Of a stretch of DNA of 64,000 nt, positions 53,795 to 61,110 are shown piece after piece. This stretch comes from Terrisporobacter glycolicus ATCC 14880 = DSM 1288. GTDB taxonomy: Bacteria; Bacillota; Clostridia; Peptostreptococcales; Peptostreptococcaceae. The notes under the pieces are model-generated. The model was given only the letters and a program-made list of their open reading frames with translations, made no database searches and was not told where the DNA came from. The stretch is taken from NCBI RefSeq assembly GCF_036812735.1, contig NZ_CP117523.1, positions 1,178,001 through 1,242,000 of the forward strand, given 5' to 3'. The position numbers and the translations under genes were made by a program. How positions within the stretch are numbered: position 1 is the stretch's first letter; every line of letters begins with the position of its first letter.

Positions 53795-54556
53795 ATGATA
53801 AAAAAAACAATAAGGACTATAACATTAACAGTAGCCATGGTGCTAACTGTATCAGCTTTTGCACCAATAAGTAAGGCAGATGCAGCTAATGTTACAGGAA
53901 CAGTAACAGTAACTTCATTAAACGTGAGAAGTGGAGCCTCAACATCATATTCAGTAGTAGGAAAGCTTAGCAAAGGTGAAAAAGTAGAAATACTGTCAGC
54001 AAATAATGGATGGTATAAAATAGAATATGACAACAATAAAACTGGATGGTCATGTGATGACTATATATCAAAAAACACTACTACAGGAACAGTAACAGCG
54101 ACTTCATTAAACGTGAGAAACGGTGCGTCAACATCATATTCAATAATAGGAAAACTTAGTAAGGGTGAAAAAATAGAAATTTTATCATCAAATAATGGAT
54201 GGCATGAAATTCAGTATTCACAAGATAATACAGGGTGGGTAAGTGCTGATTATATTACTACAACATCAGAAAATACATCAAAAGATGTTGCAAAGACTTT
54301 GGATGTTAAAGCTTATGCATATACTGGAGACGGAATAACAGCTACAGGTACAGTTCCAAAATACGGAACAATAGCAGTGGATCCAAGCGTAATACCATAT
54401 GGAACAAAGGTATATATAAAAGAACTAGATAAAGTATTTATTGCAGAAGACTGTGGTGGAGCAATAAAAGGAAATACAATAGATATATTTATGCCAACAG
54501 AAAAAAATTGTAATGATTGGGGTATAAAAAATATAACAATAGAAATATTAAAATAA
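53795..54556 (+). CDS. Secreted SH3-3D domain cell-wall protein
   Basis: The protein (253 aa) has a signal peptide (cleavage near residues 28-30, SKADA-A), two bacterial SH3 domains (about 33-92 and 97-156, each with TATSLNVRxGAS-type starts) and a C-terminal 3D domain (about 165-253). The last holds the conserved aspartates in IAVDPSVIPYG, AEDCGGAIKGNTIDIF. 3D domains share the fold of MltA lytic transglycosylases, so cell-wall binding and cleavage are likely. GGGGGAAG ribosome site. Upstream sites suggest WalR-type control. Confidence 0.88.
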   Translation: MIKKTIRTITLTVAMVLTVSAFAPISKADAANVTGTVTVTSLNVRSGASTSYSVVGKLSKGEKVEILSANNGWYKIEYDNNKTGWSCDDYISKNTTTGTVTATSLNVRNGASTSYSIIGKLSKGEKIEILSSNNGWHEIQYSQDNTGWVSADYITTTSENTSKDVAKTLDVKAYAYTGDGITATGTVPKYGTIAVDPSVIPYGTKVYIKELDKVFIAEDCGGAIKGNTIDIFMPTEKNCNDWGIKNITIEILK

Positions 54557-54588
54557 AAAATGGCCAACTAAATGTTGGCTATTTTTTA
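54555..54588. terminator. Bidirectional terminator between convergent genes
   Basis: AATGGCCAAC and GTTGGCTATT pair (one G-U) around TAAAT, flanked by A-run and T-run, so it can stop both the SH3-3D gene and the convergent brnQ-like gene. Confidence 0.85.
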
Positions 54589-55878
54589 TGCACTTATTTT
54601 ATTTAAATCTTCTTTATTTTTTTTATCTTTCATTATGAATTTGCCTATAAGACCTCCTATTATAGCAGGTACTACCCAGTTAAATCCGATAGAGTCTAAA
54701 GGTAATTTATGCACAAAGTTTATATTTATACCTAAACTATCGATAACATTTAATAAACTTATTAATAAAGTGATATAAGCTGAACATTTAAAGACTGCTG
54801 ATTTAGAAAAACATTTGTTAAAGGTACTCATAATTACTAATAATATAGAAACAGGATAAATAATAGTTAAAATTGGAGCTGCAATAGCAATTATTTTATT
54901 GACACCTAAGTTAGAAGCTACTGAACTAAATATACAAATAAAGGCAACTAAATGAGAGTATTTTAATTTTTTATTAGTTACATCTTCAAAATATTTAGCA
55001 GTAACAGAAGTTAAACCTATAGACGTAGTAAGACATGCAAAGGCAACTATTATACCAAGTAATAAGATTCCACTTTTGCCTAGTAAGTTATGAGTTATAT
55101 TTACAAGTAAAGCAGTTTGAGAAATAGATGAATCATATACTGTGGAAACTGTTGCGCCTAAGTATGCTAATCCACCGTATACAATAACTAGTCCACACCC
55201 AGCAATAAATGCAGATTTTAAAGTCATAGATATATTTTCTCTTTTATCAATATATCCTTTACTTATAAAAGAAGTCATTATTAAAGTTGTAACTCCCCCT
55301 ATACCTAAAGCATCCATAGTCTGGTATCCTTGACTAAGTCCATTTACAAATAAACTATTGTCATTATTTATATTCAATTTACCAATAGGAGACATAATTC
55401 CCTTTGTTATTAAAAGCCCTAAAGCAAGTAGAAGTACTGGAGTTAAAAATTTGCCTATTATATCCATAACTTTTGTAGGTCTTATTGTTAACATAAATGT
55501 TAAACCAAAAAATAAAACAGAAAAAATTACTGAATTAATAGAAGAAGTAAGTGGTAATATACTCATTTCAAAAGTTGTAGCTGCTGTTCTTGGTATAACT
55601 AGTATAGGACCAAGACAAAGCATCATTATAACTTCCAAAGAGATTCCAAATTTTTTACCAGCTTTTCCAACAACATCTTGGAAAGATCCAGCTTTAGCTA
55701 CAGCATTTATTGATAACAAAATTATCCCAACATCAGCTAACACAAATCCTAAAAAGCTTATTAGCCAATTACTTCCTGACGTCATACCTATAAAAGGAGG
55801 GAATATTAAGTTTCCTGCTCCAAAGAACATAGAAAAAAGGGCAAAACCAATTATTATAATATCTTTATTTTTATTCAT
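54586..55878 (-). CDS. brnQ: BrnQ / LIVCS family amino acid:cation symporter
   Basis: The protein (430 aa) has about twelve membrane helices and the LIVCS signatures GFALFSMFFGAGNLIFPPFIG near 11-31 and PRTAATTFEMSILP near 96-109. The family imports leucine, isoleucine and valine with Na+ or H+. ATG 55878 follows GAGGTG. Upstream on the same strand are a promoter overlapped by a CodY box, a leader peptide with five tyrosine codons and tandem terminators, so expression should respond to CodY and to tyrosyl-tRNA charging. That raises the possibility of tyrosine (or broader) transport; inference only. The symbol reflects family, not proven substrate. Confidence 0.88.
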   Translation of the reverse strand: MNKNKDIIIIGFALFSMFFGAGNLIFPPFIGMTSGSNWLISFLGFVLADVGIILLSINAVAKAGSFQDVVGKAGKKFGISLEVIMMLCLGPILVIPRTAATTFEMSILPLTSSINSVIFSVLFFGLTFMLTIRPTKVMDIIGKFLTPVLLLALGLLITKGIMSPIGKLNINNDNSLFVNGLSQGYQTMDALGIGGVTTLIMTSFISKGYIDKRENISMTLKSAFIAGCGLVIVYGGLAYLGATVSTVYDSSISQTALLVNITHNLLGKSGILLLGIIVAFACLTTSIGLTSVTAKYFEDVTNKKLKYSHLVAFICIFSSVASNLGVNKIIAIAAPILTIIYPVSILLVIMSTFNKCFSKSAVFKCSAYITLLISLLNVIDSLGININFVHKLPLDSIGFNWVVPAIIGGLIGKFIMKDKKNKEDLNKISA

Positions 55879-55910
55879 TTCTCACACCTCAAATTTAAAT
55901 TTTAATATAT

Positions 55911-55942
55911 AAAAAGCCACATAGCATACACTATGTGGCTTT
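55911..55942 (-). terminator. Second terminator of the brnQ leader
   Basis: AAAGCCACATAG and CTATGTGGCTTT form a perfect 12-bp stem with a 6-base loop and T-run, ending 33 bases before the brnQ start. Its sequence nearly duplicates the first leader terminator. Confidence 0.85.
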
Positions 55943-55957
55943 AGGCCTAGGATTAAT

Positions 55958-55989
55958 AAAAGCCACATAGTAATTATCTACGTGGCTTT
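55958..55989 (-). terminator. First terminator (segments 4:5) of the brnQ attenuator
   Basis: AAAGCCACGTAG (55989-55978) pairs with CTATGTGGCTTT (55970-55959), one G-U, loop ATAATTA, then TTTTATT. The left arm (segment 4, 55987-55975) can instead pair with segment 3 (TATCTATGGTGGCT, 56021-56008), which would prevent the terminator. Confidence 0.85.
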
Positions 55990-56007
55990 GCATAACAAAT
56001 TAATTCT

Positions 56008-56077
56008 AGCCACCATAGATACAAATTTTTAAGATTTGTATCTATGGTGATTTTATATATCTCATAAATACAAATCT
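56008..56077 (-). promoter_or_regulatory. Alternative-pairing region (segments 1, 2, 3) of the brnQ attenuator
   Basis: Reading on the minus strand: segment 1 AGATTTGTATTTATG starts right after the leader-peptide stop (56077-56063). Segment 2 CACCATAGATACAAATCT (56049-56032) pairs with it over 15 bases with one G-U. Segment 3 ATTTGTATCTATGGTG (56026-56011) pairs with segment 2 over 16 perfect bases. If a ribosome covers segment 1, 2:3 forms and the 4:5 terminator can fold. If the ribosome stalls earlier on Tyr codons, 1:2 forms and segment 3 is free to hold segment 4 (antitermination). Confidence 0.8.
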
Positions 56078-56141
56078 ATCTATAATAGCTATAATAATAT
56101 AAATTAAATTGTGCTTTTTTAGTTAGACTCATATTTTTCAT
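56076..56141 (-). CDS. Tyrosine-rich leader peptide of the brnQ attenuator (21 aa)
   Basis: A complete small gene on the minus strand: ribosome site AAGGAG (56154-56149), seven bases, ATG at 56141, 21 codons and TAG at 56078-56076. The peptide ends YYYSYYR, with five TAT tyrosine codons at 15, 16, 17, 19 and 20. The stop lies directly at the edge of pairing segment 1, as in classical amino acid attenuators (trp, his, phe leaders). Stalling at the Tyr run would leave segment 1 free; finishing translation would cover it. Confidence 0.8.
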   Translation of the reverse strand: MKNMSLTKKAQFNLYYYSYYR

Positions 56142-56185
56142 TATTATTCTCCTTAAATTTATGTTAAGTTTTACCTTATGAATTA

Positions 56186-56214
56186 ATAATACAAAATTTA
56201 CTGAAAATTGTCAA
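56186..56214 (-). promoter_or_regulatory. Sigma-A promoter of the brnQ leader
   Basis: On the minus strand TTGACA (56214-56209), exactly 17 bases, TATTAT (56191-56186), close to ideal. The transcript should start near 56179, giving a leader of about 300 bases before the brnQ start codon. Confidence 0.85.
56195..56209 (-). promoter_or_regulatory. CodY box inside the brnQ promoter
   Basis: AATTTTCAGTAAATT matches AATTTTCWGAAAATT at 14 of 15 positions and fills the spacer between the -35 and -10 boxes. CodY bound here would exclude RNA polymerase when branched-chain amino acids are plentiful. Confidence 0.75.
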
Positions 56215-56279
56215 CATACAAATTTTCTTACTGTTGGCAAAATACATGTAGAAAAATGTAGAAAAATGTATAAAAAAGA

Positions 56280-56309
56280 TTGAAAAAATATATGAGTACA
56301 GTATATAAT
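56280..56309 (+). promoter_or_regulatory. Promoter of the second nupC gene
   Basis: TTGAAA (56280-56285), 18 bases, TATAAT (56304-56309). Just upstream, short repeats of the type ATGTAGAAAA (about 56246-56272) may bind a regulator. It diverges from the brnQ promoter about 65 bases away. Confidence 0.6.
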
Positions 56310-56371
56310 AATTAAGGTATTAATATATATAAATAAATTGATACAAAAAATATGGAAGATGGGTTGATAAA

Positions 56372-57580
56372 ATGACAATATTATTAAACATAATAGGTAT
56401 AATTGTTTTACTGGGTATATTATATTTCTTCTCTTCAAATAAAAAGTTAATAGATAAGAAGATGATATTAAAAGCATTGGTATTACAATTTTTATTAGCA
56501 TTTTTGCTAGTTAAATTTCCTTTAGGACAAGTAGTAATTGAAAAAGTATCTGATGTAGTAACTAATATATTAGGTTATGGAAGAGAAGGTCTTGAGTTTA
56601 TATTTGGATCTTTAGCTGATGGCGGAGCACCAACAGGATTTATATTTGGAATACAGACGTTAGGAAACATAATTTTTATATCAGCTTTAGTTTCAGCATT
56701 ATACTATTTAGGAGTTATAGGTGCTGTTGTTAAAGTTATAGGTGGTATAATAGGTAAAATACTTGGAACCTCAAAAGTGGAGAGTTTTGTTGCTACTGCA
56801 AATATGTTCCTTGGACAAACTGAATCACCTATATTAGTAAGTAAATACTTAAAGAATATGACTGAAAGTGAAATAATGCTTGTTTTAGTTTCGGGAATGG
56901 GTAGTATGTCAGCTACAGTACTTATGGGATACTCAGGTATGGGTATACCAATGAAATATTTATTAATAGGTGGGGCATTAGTTCCTCTAGGTAGTATAAT
57001 AGTTTCAAAACTTATGTTACCAGAAAACAAAGAATTAAAAATGGATGAAGCTGAAGAAATAAAGATTGATAATAAAGGTGATAACCCTAACTTAATTTCA
57101 GCGATATCTCAAGGAGCGAATGATGGACTTAATATGGTTCTTGGCATAGGAGCATCTCTTATAGCAATATTATCTTTAGTTGCACTTGTTAATGGTATCC
57201 TTGGAATATTTGGATTATCTTTAGAGCAAATATTCTCTGTATTATTTGCACCACTAGGATATTTAATGGGACTTGATATGAGAAATGCTCAGTTTGCAGG
57301 TCAATTACTTGGAAGCAAATTAGTATTAAATGAATTTGTTGCTTTTGGTCAATTAGGAGAAATTATAAAAACTCTTGACCCAAGAACAGCTTTAGTTCTT
57401 TCTGTTTCATTATGTGGATTTGCCAATGTAGGTTCCATAGGTATATGTATATCTGGAATATCTGTATTTTGTCCAGAAAAAAGAAATCAATTAGCTAAAC
57501 TAGCATTCAGGGGAATGATAGGTGGTTTTACAGTAAGTGTACTTAGTGCATTAATAGTTGGATTAATAGCAGCAATATAG
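56372..57580 (+). CDS. nupC: Concentrative nucleoside transporter, NupC type (second copy)
   Basis: The protein (402 aa) is closely similar to the transporter at 44352 over its whole length (same FLGQTESPILVSKYL and GICISGISVFCPEKR signatures), but the acidic central loop is about 25 residues shorter. It is a lone gene with its own promoter, away from the nucleoside phosphorylases, so it may differ in substrate preference or in when it is expressed. A duplicated origin is clear from the shared sequence. Confidence 0.9.
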   Translation: MTILLNIIGIIVLLGILYFFSSNKKLIDKKMILKALVLQFLLAFLLVKFPLGQVVIEKVSDVVTNILGYGREGLEFIFGSLADGGAPTGFIFGIQTLGNIIFISALVSALYYLGVIGAVVKVIGGIIGKILGTSKVESFVATANMFLGQTESPILVSKYLKNMTESEIMLVLVSGMGSMSATVLMGYSGMGIPMKYLLIGGALVPLGSIIVSKLMLPENKELKMDEAEEIKIDNKGDNPNLISAISQGANDGLNMVLGIGASLIAILSLVALVNGILGIFGLSLEQIFSVLFAPLGYLMGLDMRNAQFAGQLLGSKLVLNEFVAFGQLGEIIKTLDPRTALVLSVSLCGFANVGSIGICISGISVFCPEKRNQLAKLAFRGMIGGFTVSVLSALIVGLIAAI

Positions 57581-57588
57581 TCTGTATT

Positions 57589-57616
57589 AAAAGGAGTCTT
57601 TACGGCTTCTTTTATT
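57589..57616 (+). terminator. Terminator of the second nupC gene
   Basis: AAAAGGAG (57589-57596) pairs with CTTCTTTT (57606-57613), one G-U, then T-rich sequence. Confidence 0.7.
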
Positions 57617-57708
57617 TTATAATAAAATAAATTTAACTTATACTTAAAATTGAATTTAAATAAATATTAAGAAAAATAAGTTATAATTACATTTGGAATA
57701 TAATGGTT

Positions 57709-57737
57709 TTGACAAAAATAATTTTATATGGTAATAT
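57709..57737 (+). promoter_or_regulatory. Promoter of the RNase P RNA gene
   Basis: TTGACA (57709-57714), 17 bases, TAATAT (57732-57737). The start would fall at about 57745, exactly where the first helix of the RNA begins. Confidence 0.8.
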
Positions 57738-57744
57738 AAATAAA

Positions 57745-58090
57745 GATTAAGTAAGTCAGATAATCGCAGGTAGCATTTGCTACGTGAGGAAAGTCGGAGC
57801 TCCATAGAGCAGGGTGCTAGGTAACGCCTAGTGGGAGTGATCCTAAGGAAAGTGCAACAGAAAATTACCGCCAAGATTTTCTTGGTAAGGATGAAAAGGC
57901 GAGGTAAGAGCTCACCGTTTCTCAGGTGACTGAGAAAGCTGTGTAAACCCCACCTGGAGCAAGACCAAAAGAGGACCAAAAGAGTGTTGCTCGCACTCTC
58001 CGGTAGGTAGGTCGCTTGAGCATATTGGTGACAATGTGCCTAGATAGATGATTATCAAATACAGAACTCCGCTTATAGATTTGCTTGATT
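57745..58090 (+). ncRNA. rnpB: RNase P RNA
   Basis: The sequence has the conserved parts of bacterial RNase P RNA in order: GAGGAAAGTCGGAGCTCC (P4 5' half region), AGGGTGCTAGGTAACGCCTAG, ACAGAAAATTACCGCC, GGTAAGAGCTCACCG, AACCCCACCTGGAGCAAGACC and the 3' ACAGAACTCCGCTTATAG. The ends pair as P1: GATTAAGTAAGTC (57745-57757) with GATTTGCTTGATT (58078-58090), 13 pairs including G-U. It is the catalytic part of the enzyme that trims 5' ends of tRNA precursors. Length about 346 bases is normal. Own promoter and terminator. Confidence 0.95.
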
Positions 58091-58092
58091 AT

Positions 58093-58118
58093 AAGAATCC
58101 TAAAAGGGTTCTTTTTTT
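58093..58118 (+). terminator. Terminator of rnpB
   Basis: AGAATCC pairs with GGGTTCT around TAAAA, then seven T's. Confidence 0.85.
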
Positions 58119-58258
58119 ATGCGTATAATTAATTATTGTAAAAAAATTAATTTGTTATTGTTTAAGAAAGAAAAATATATAGAAATACTGGTTTTTTTGG
58201 TAAATTATGTTAATATTTTAATGTGGGGAAAGATTTTTGTAAATATGGGGGAAAACAA

Positions 58259-59362
58259 ATGAAAAAATTTGAAAAAGTAATACTTGGTTCTTTAGTAGTA
58301 GGTACAACATTATCATCTAGTTTAGTATTTATTCAAGCTGAGAAATTAGGGGAGACTCAGTACTATTTGACTGATAATTTAAACATGAGAAAGGGACCAG
58401 GAAAAGATTACATATCTATAGGAACTTTAAAGAAAGGTACAATAGTAACACCTTTAGAGTATTCGCAAGATAAATTGTGGGTTAAAGTGAGATATAATAA
58501 TCAATATGTATGGATGTGTGGGAAATATATTAAAAAAGTTGAAAGTAGTAATGAAACTGATAAAAAACTTGGAGATTATAAAACAAAAGAAAAATTAAAT
58601 CTAAGAAGGGGACCATCTACGGACAATATAATAATTTTAACAATACCTAAAGGTAATACCGTTAACGTTATGGAATTTTCTAGTGATAATAACTGGGCTA
58701 AGGTTAAATATAACAATCAAACCGGTTGGGTTAGTACTACTTACATAGAAAAAATAATATCACAAGGAGATAATAATGTTTCTAAATATGAAGATTACAT
58801 AACTACGTCATCAGTAAATGTTAGAACAGGACCATCTGTTAATTACAAGAAAATAGGAGTATTATCCAAAGATATAGTAGTAAAACCAGTAGGTTTTGAC
58901 AAGTATGGTGATTGGATTAAATTTAATTATAATGGAAAAGAGAGTTGGGTCTGCAAATCTTATTTAAAAAAGGTAAGTGATAACAATACATTATATGCAA
59001 GTGAAAATTTAAATTTAAGAATACGTCCAAGTTCTAATAGCGCAAGGATATGTACAATACCAAAGAATGCTAAGGTAAACATTGTATCATATAATAGTAA
59101 TAAAACTTGGGCACAAGTAAAATATAATGATAAATCGGGATGGGTAAGTGCAAAATACTTAATATCAAAAGTAACACAAAACTATAAATTGGGTACTACT
59201 ACAACTAGATTAAATCTTAGAGAATTACCTAATTTAGATGGCAAGACATTAATTACGATGCCAGCTGAGGCAAGTATTAAAATATATGAAGAAAAAGATG
59301 GGTGGTTAAAAGTAAGCTATAATAATATTATAGGTTATTGTGTAGCCGTATATGTAAAATAA
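58259..59362 (+). CDS. Secreted protein with five SH3 domains
   Basis: The protein (367 aa from ATG 58259) has a signal peptide (cleavage near FIQA-E, about residue 28) and then five tandem bacterial SH3 domains of about 60-65 residues. Each begins with an LNxRxGPS-type motif and ends in GWVSxxYI-type sequence. No enzymatic domain is present. Such repeats bind peptidoglycan cross-bridges, so it may be a wall-associated adhesin, scaffold or signal protein. The frame could extend to 58223 but the GGGGGAA ribosome site serves ATG 58259. Confidence 0.88.
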   Translation: MKKFEKVILGSLVVGTTLSSSLVFIQAEKLGETQYYLTDNLNMRKGPGKDYISIGTLKKGTIVTPLEYSQDKLWVKVRYNNQYVWMCGKYIKKVESSNETDKKLGDYKTKEKLNLRRGPSTDNIIILTIPKGNTVNVMEFSSDNNWAKVKYNNQTGWVSTTYIEKIISQGDNNVSKYEDYITTSSVNVRTGPSVNYKKIGVLSKDIVVKPVGFDKYGDWIKFNYNGKESWVCKSYLKKVSDNNTLYASENLNLRIRPSSNSARICTIPKNAKVNIVSYNSNKTWAQVKYNDKSGWVSAKYLISKVTQNYKLGTTTTRLNLRELPNLDGKTLITMPAEASIKIYEEKDGWLKVSYNNIIGYCVAVYVK

Positions 59363-59373
59363 ATATCTGTTAT

Positions 59374-59412
59374 AAAAAGCATCTTATAAATTAATATAAG
59401 ATGCTTTTTATA
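59374..59412 (+). terminator. Terminator of the five-SH3 protein gene
   Basis: AAAAAGCATCTTATA pairs with TATAAGATGCTTTTT around a six-base AT loop, then TATA. Confidence 0.88.
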
Positions 59413-59507
59413 TAAGGATTAATATGCCGAATTGAAGAAGATACAAAAATATGGTAAATTTAACTTATATTTAAATAATATAATTGTTAATTTAGGGGGA
59501 AATAATT

Positions 59508-60554
59508 ATGGTACTAGTTACAGGAGGGGCAGGATATATAGGAAGTCATACAGTTGTGGAATTACTAAATAAAAACTATGAAGTAGTAATAGTAGATAAT
59601 CTTTATAATAGTAATAAATTAGTATTAGAAAGAATAAAAAAAATAACAAATAAGGAATTTAAATTCTATAATATAGATGTTACAGATAAGGATTCTTTTA
59701 AAATAGTATTTGAAGAAAATAATATTGACTCAATAATTCATTTTGCTTCATTAAAAGCAGTAGGTGAATCTGTTGAAAAACCTTTAGAATATTATAAAAA
59801 CAATTTAGTAGGAGCATTAGTTGTATTTGAGTTAATGAAAGAGTTTAATGTGAATAACTTTGTTTTTTCATCATCAGCAACAGTATATGGAAAGCCCAAA
59901 AGTTGTCCAATAAAAGAGGATTTTCCGCTTTCAACAACAAATCCCTACGGAGCTACTAAACTTATGATAGAGGATATTATGAGAGATCTAAGTAAGGCTA
60001 ATAGTGATTTGAATTTAGCTATTCTTAGATATTTTAATCCGATAGGAGCCCATATAAGTGGTACAATAGGCGAAGAGCCAAATGGTATTCCAAATAATTT
60101 AATGCCTTATATAACAAAAGTTGCGGTTGGTCAGCTAAAGGAACTTAGTATTTTTGGAAATGATTATGATACACACGATGGTACAGGTGTTAGAGACTAT
60201 ATACATGTGGTGGATTTAGCTAAAGGTCATTTGGCAGCATTAAAAAAACTTAAAGAAAAGCCAGGTTTAGTTACTTATAACTTAGGAACGGGACAAGGCT
60301 ACAGCGTTTTAGATTTAGTTAATTCATTTGAAAAAGCAAATAACATAGAAATACCATATAAAATAACTGATAGAAGGCCAGGTGATATAGATATGTGTTA
60401 TGCAGACCCAACTAAGGCATATGATGAGTTAGGTTGGAAGTCAGAATTTGGCATTGAAAGAATGTGTGAAGATTCATGGAGATGGCAAAATAATAATCCA
60501 AAAGGATACGAAAAAAAAGATGAATTTTTAGATATGATAACATCTAAAATATAA
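59508..60554 (+). CDS. galE: UDP-glucose 4-epimerase
   Basis: The protein (348 aa) is an extended short-chain dehydrogenase with the NAD site GGAGYIGSH near residues 6-14, catalytic Ser in [13 protein letters not shown] (Tyr/Lys) and the GalE-type [17 protein letters not shown] segment. It interconverts UDP-glucose and UDP-galactose, probably for surface polysaccharides given the sugar transferase downstream. GGGGGA ribosome site. A small membrane protein gene follows after 21 bases. Confidence 0.92.
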   Translation: MVLVTGGAGYIGSHTVVELLNKNYEVVIVDNLYNSNKLVLERIKKITNKEFKFYNIDVTDKDSFKIVFEENNIDSIIHFASLKAVGESVEKPLEYYKNNLVGALVVFELMKEFNVNNFVFSSSATVYGKPKSCPIKEDFPLSTTNPYGATKLMIEDIMRDLSKANSDLNLAILRYFNPIGAHISGTIGEEPNGIPNNLMPYITKVAVGQLKELSIFGNDYDTHDGTGVRDYIHVVDLAKGHLAALKKLKEKPGLVTYNLGTGQGYSVLDLVNSFEKANNIEIPYKITDRRPGDIDMCYADPTKAYDELGWKSEFGIERMCEDSWRWQNNNPKGYEKKDEFLDMITSKI

Positions 60555-60575
60555 TTCTTATAAAGGAGGTATGAA

Positions 60576-61013
60576 TTGGAGTATTTAAGAATTATGATTT
60601 TATCAATGGTTCCTGTTACAGAGTTAAGGGGTGCCATACCTATAGGAATAGCATTAGATTTAAATCCTTTAGGTGTATATATTGCCAGTGTATTAGGTTC
60701 CACATTGGTGGGCATACCTCTTGTATTAGCGTATAGACATGTTATGAAATTTTTAAGAGACAAAAAAATATTTGTTTCATTATTGAATAAAATAGATAAT
60801 AAAATAAATGTTAGTATGAGTAAGATGAAGACAGTTTCCATAATAGGTATTATTTTGTTTGTAGGTGTGCCTTTGCCCACAACTGGAACATGGACAGCCG
60901 CCGCCATAGCATCTATTTTGAGAATGAGGCTGAAAGAAGCTTTATGTGGAATCTTTATAGGAAATTTATTGTCTGGATTAATTGTAGGCCTTTTGTCTTA
61001 TCATATAATTTAA
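60576..61013 (+). CDS. Small integral membrane protein, COG2426 (Sm_multidrug_ex) family
   Basis: The protein (145 aa) has four hydrophobic segments and the family pattern PVTELRGAIPIGIALDLNP near the start and FVGVPLPTTGTWTAAAIASIL near 90-110. The family is named as a small multidrug exporter, but evidence for that is thin. Start is TTG at 60576 with an AAAGGAGG site 8 bases upstream. It is cotranscribed with galE by spacing. Confidence 0.8.
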   Translation: MEYLRIMILSMVPVTELRGAIPIGIALDLNPLGVYIASVLGSTLVGIPLVLAYRHVMKFLRDKKIFVSLLNKIDNKINVSMSKMKTVSIIGIILFVGVPLPTTGTWTAAAIASILRMRLKEALCGIFIGNLLSGLIVGLLSYHII

Positions 61014-61019
61014 AAAGTG

Positions 61020-61036
61020 TGTAATAAAATTGTCAT
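61020..61036 (+). promoter_or_regulatory. Possible WalR-type box upstream of the L,D-transpeptidase gene
   Basis: TGTAAT, five bases, TGTCAT differs from TGTWAH-N5-TGTWAH at one base. Taken with the site at 53657, two cell-wall enzyme genes in the window carry such sites. Confidence 0.3.
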
Positions 61037-61080
61037 CATTTATGGTGGCAAAATATGTTAGAATATTATTGTATAATATT

Positions 61081-61098
61081 TTACCTTATCATAGGTAA
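61081..61098 (+). promoter_or_regulatory. Palindrome in the L,D-transpeptidase leader
   Basis: TTACCT-TATCAT-AGGTAA lies just after a TATAAT (61072-61077) and just before the GGGGGG ribosome site. It could be an operator or an RNA hairpin next to the ribosome site. Confidence 0.4.
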
Positions 61099-61110
61099 GG
61101 GGGGGAAAGT

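Noticed and set aside
55911-56180. T-box riboswitch in the brnQ leader
   Set aside because: No T-box core (AGGGTGGNACCGCG-like) or specifier stem is present. A GGTGGCTAG stretch looks vaguely similar but is explained by segment 3 pairing with segment 4, and a leader peptide gene is present.
57656-57979. A 107-residue open frame on the minus strand
   Set aside because: It lies mostly inside the RNase P RNA gene on the other strand, has no ribosome site, and its composition reflects the structured RNA.
58130-58170. WalR-type box before the five-SH3 protein gene
   Set aside because: TGTAAA and TGTTAT are both present but spaced 10 bases apart instead of 5, so the pattern is not met.
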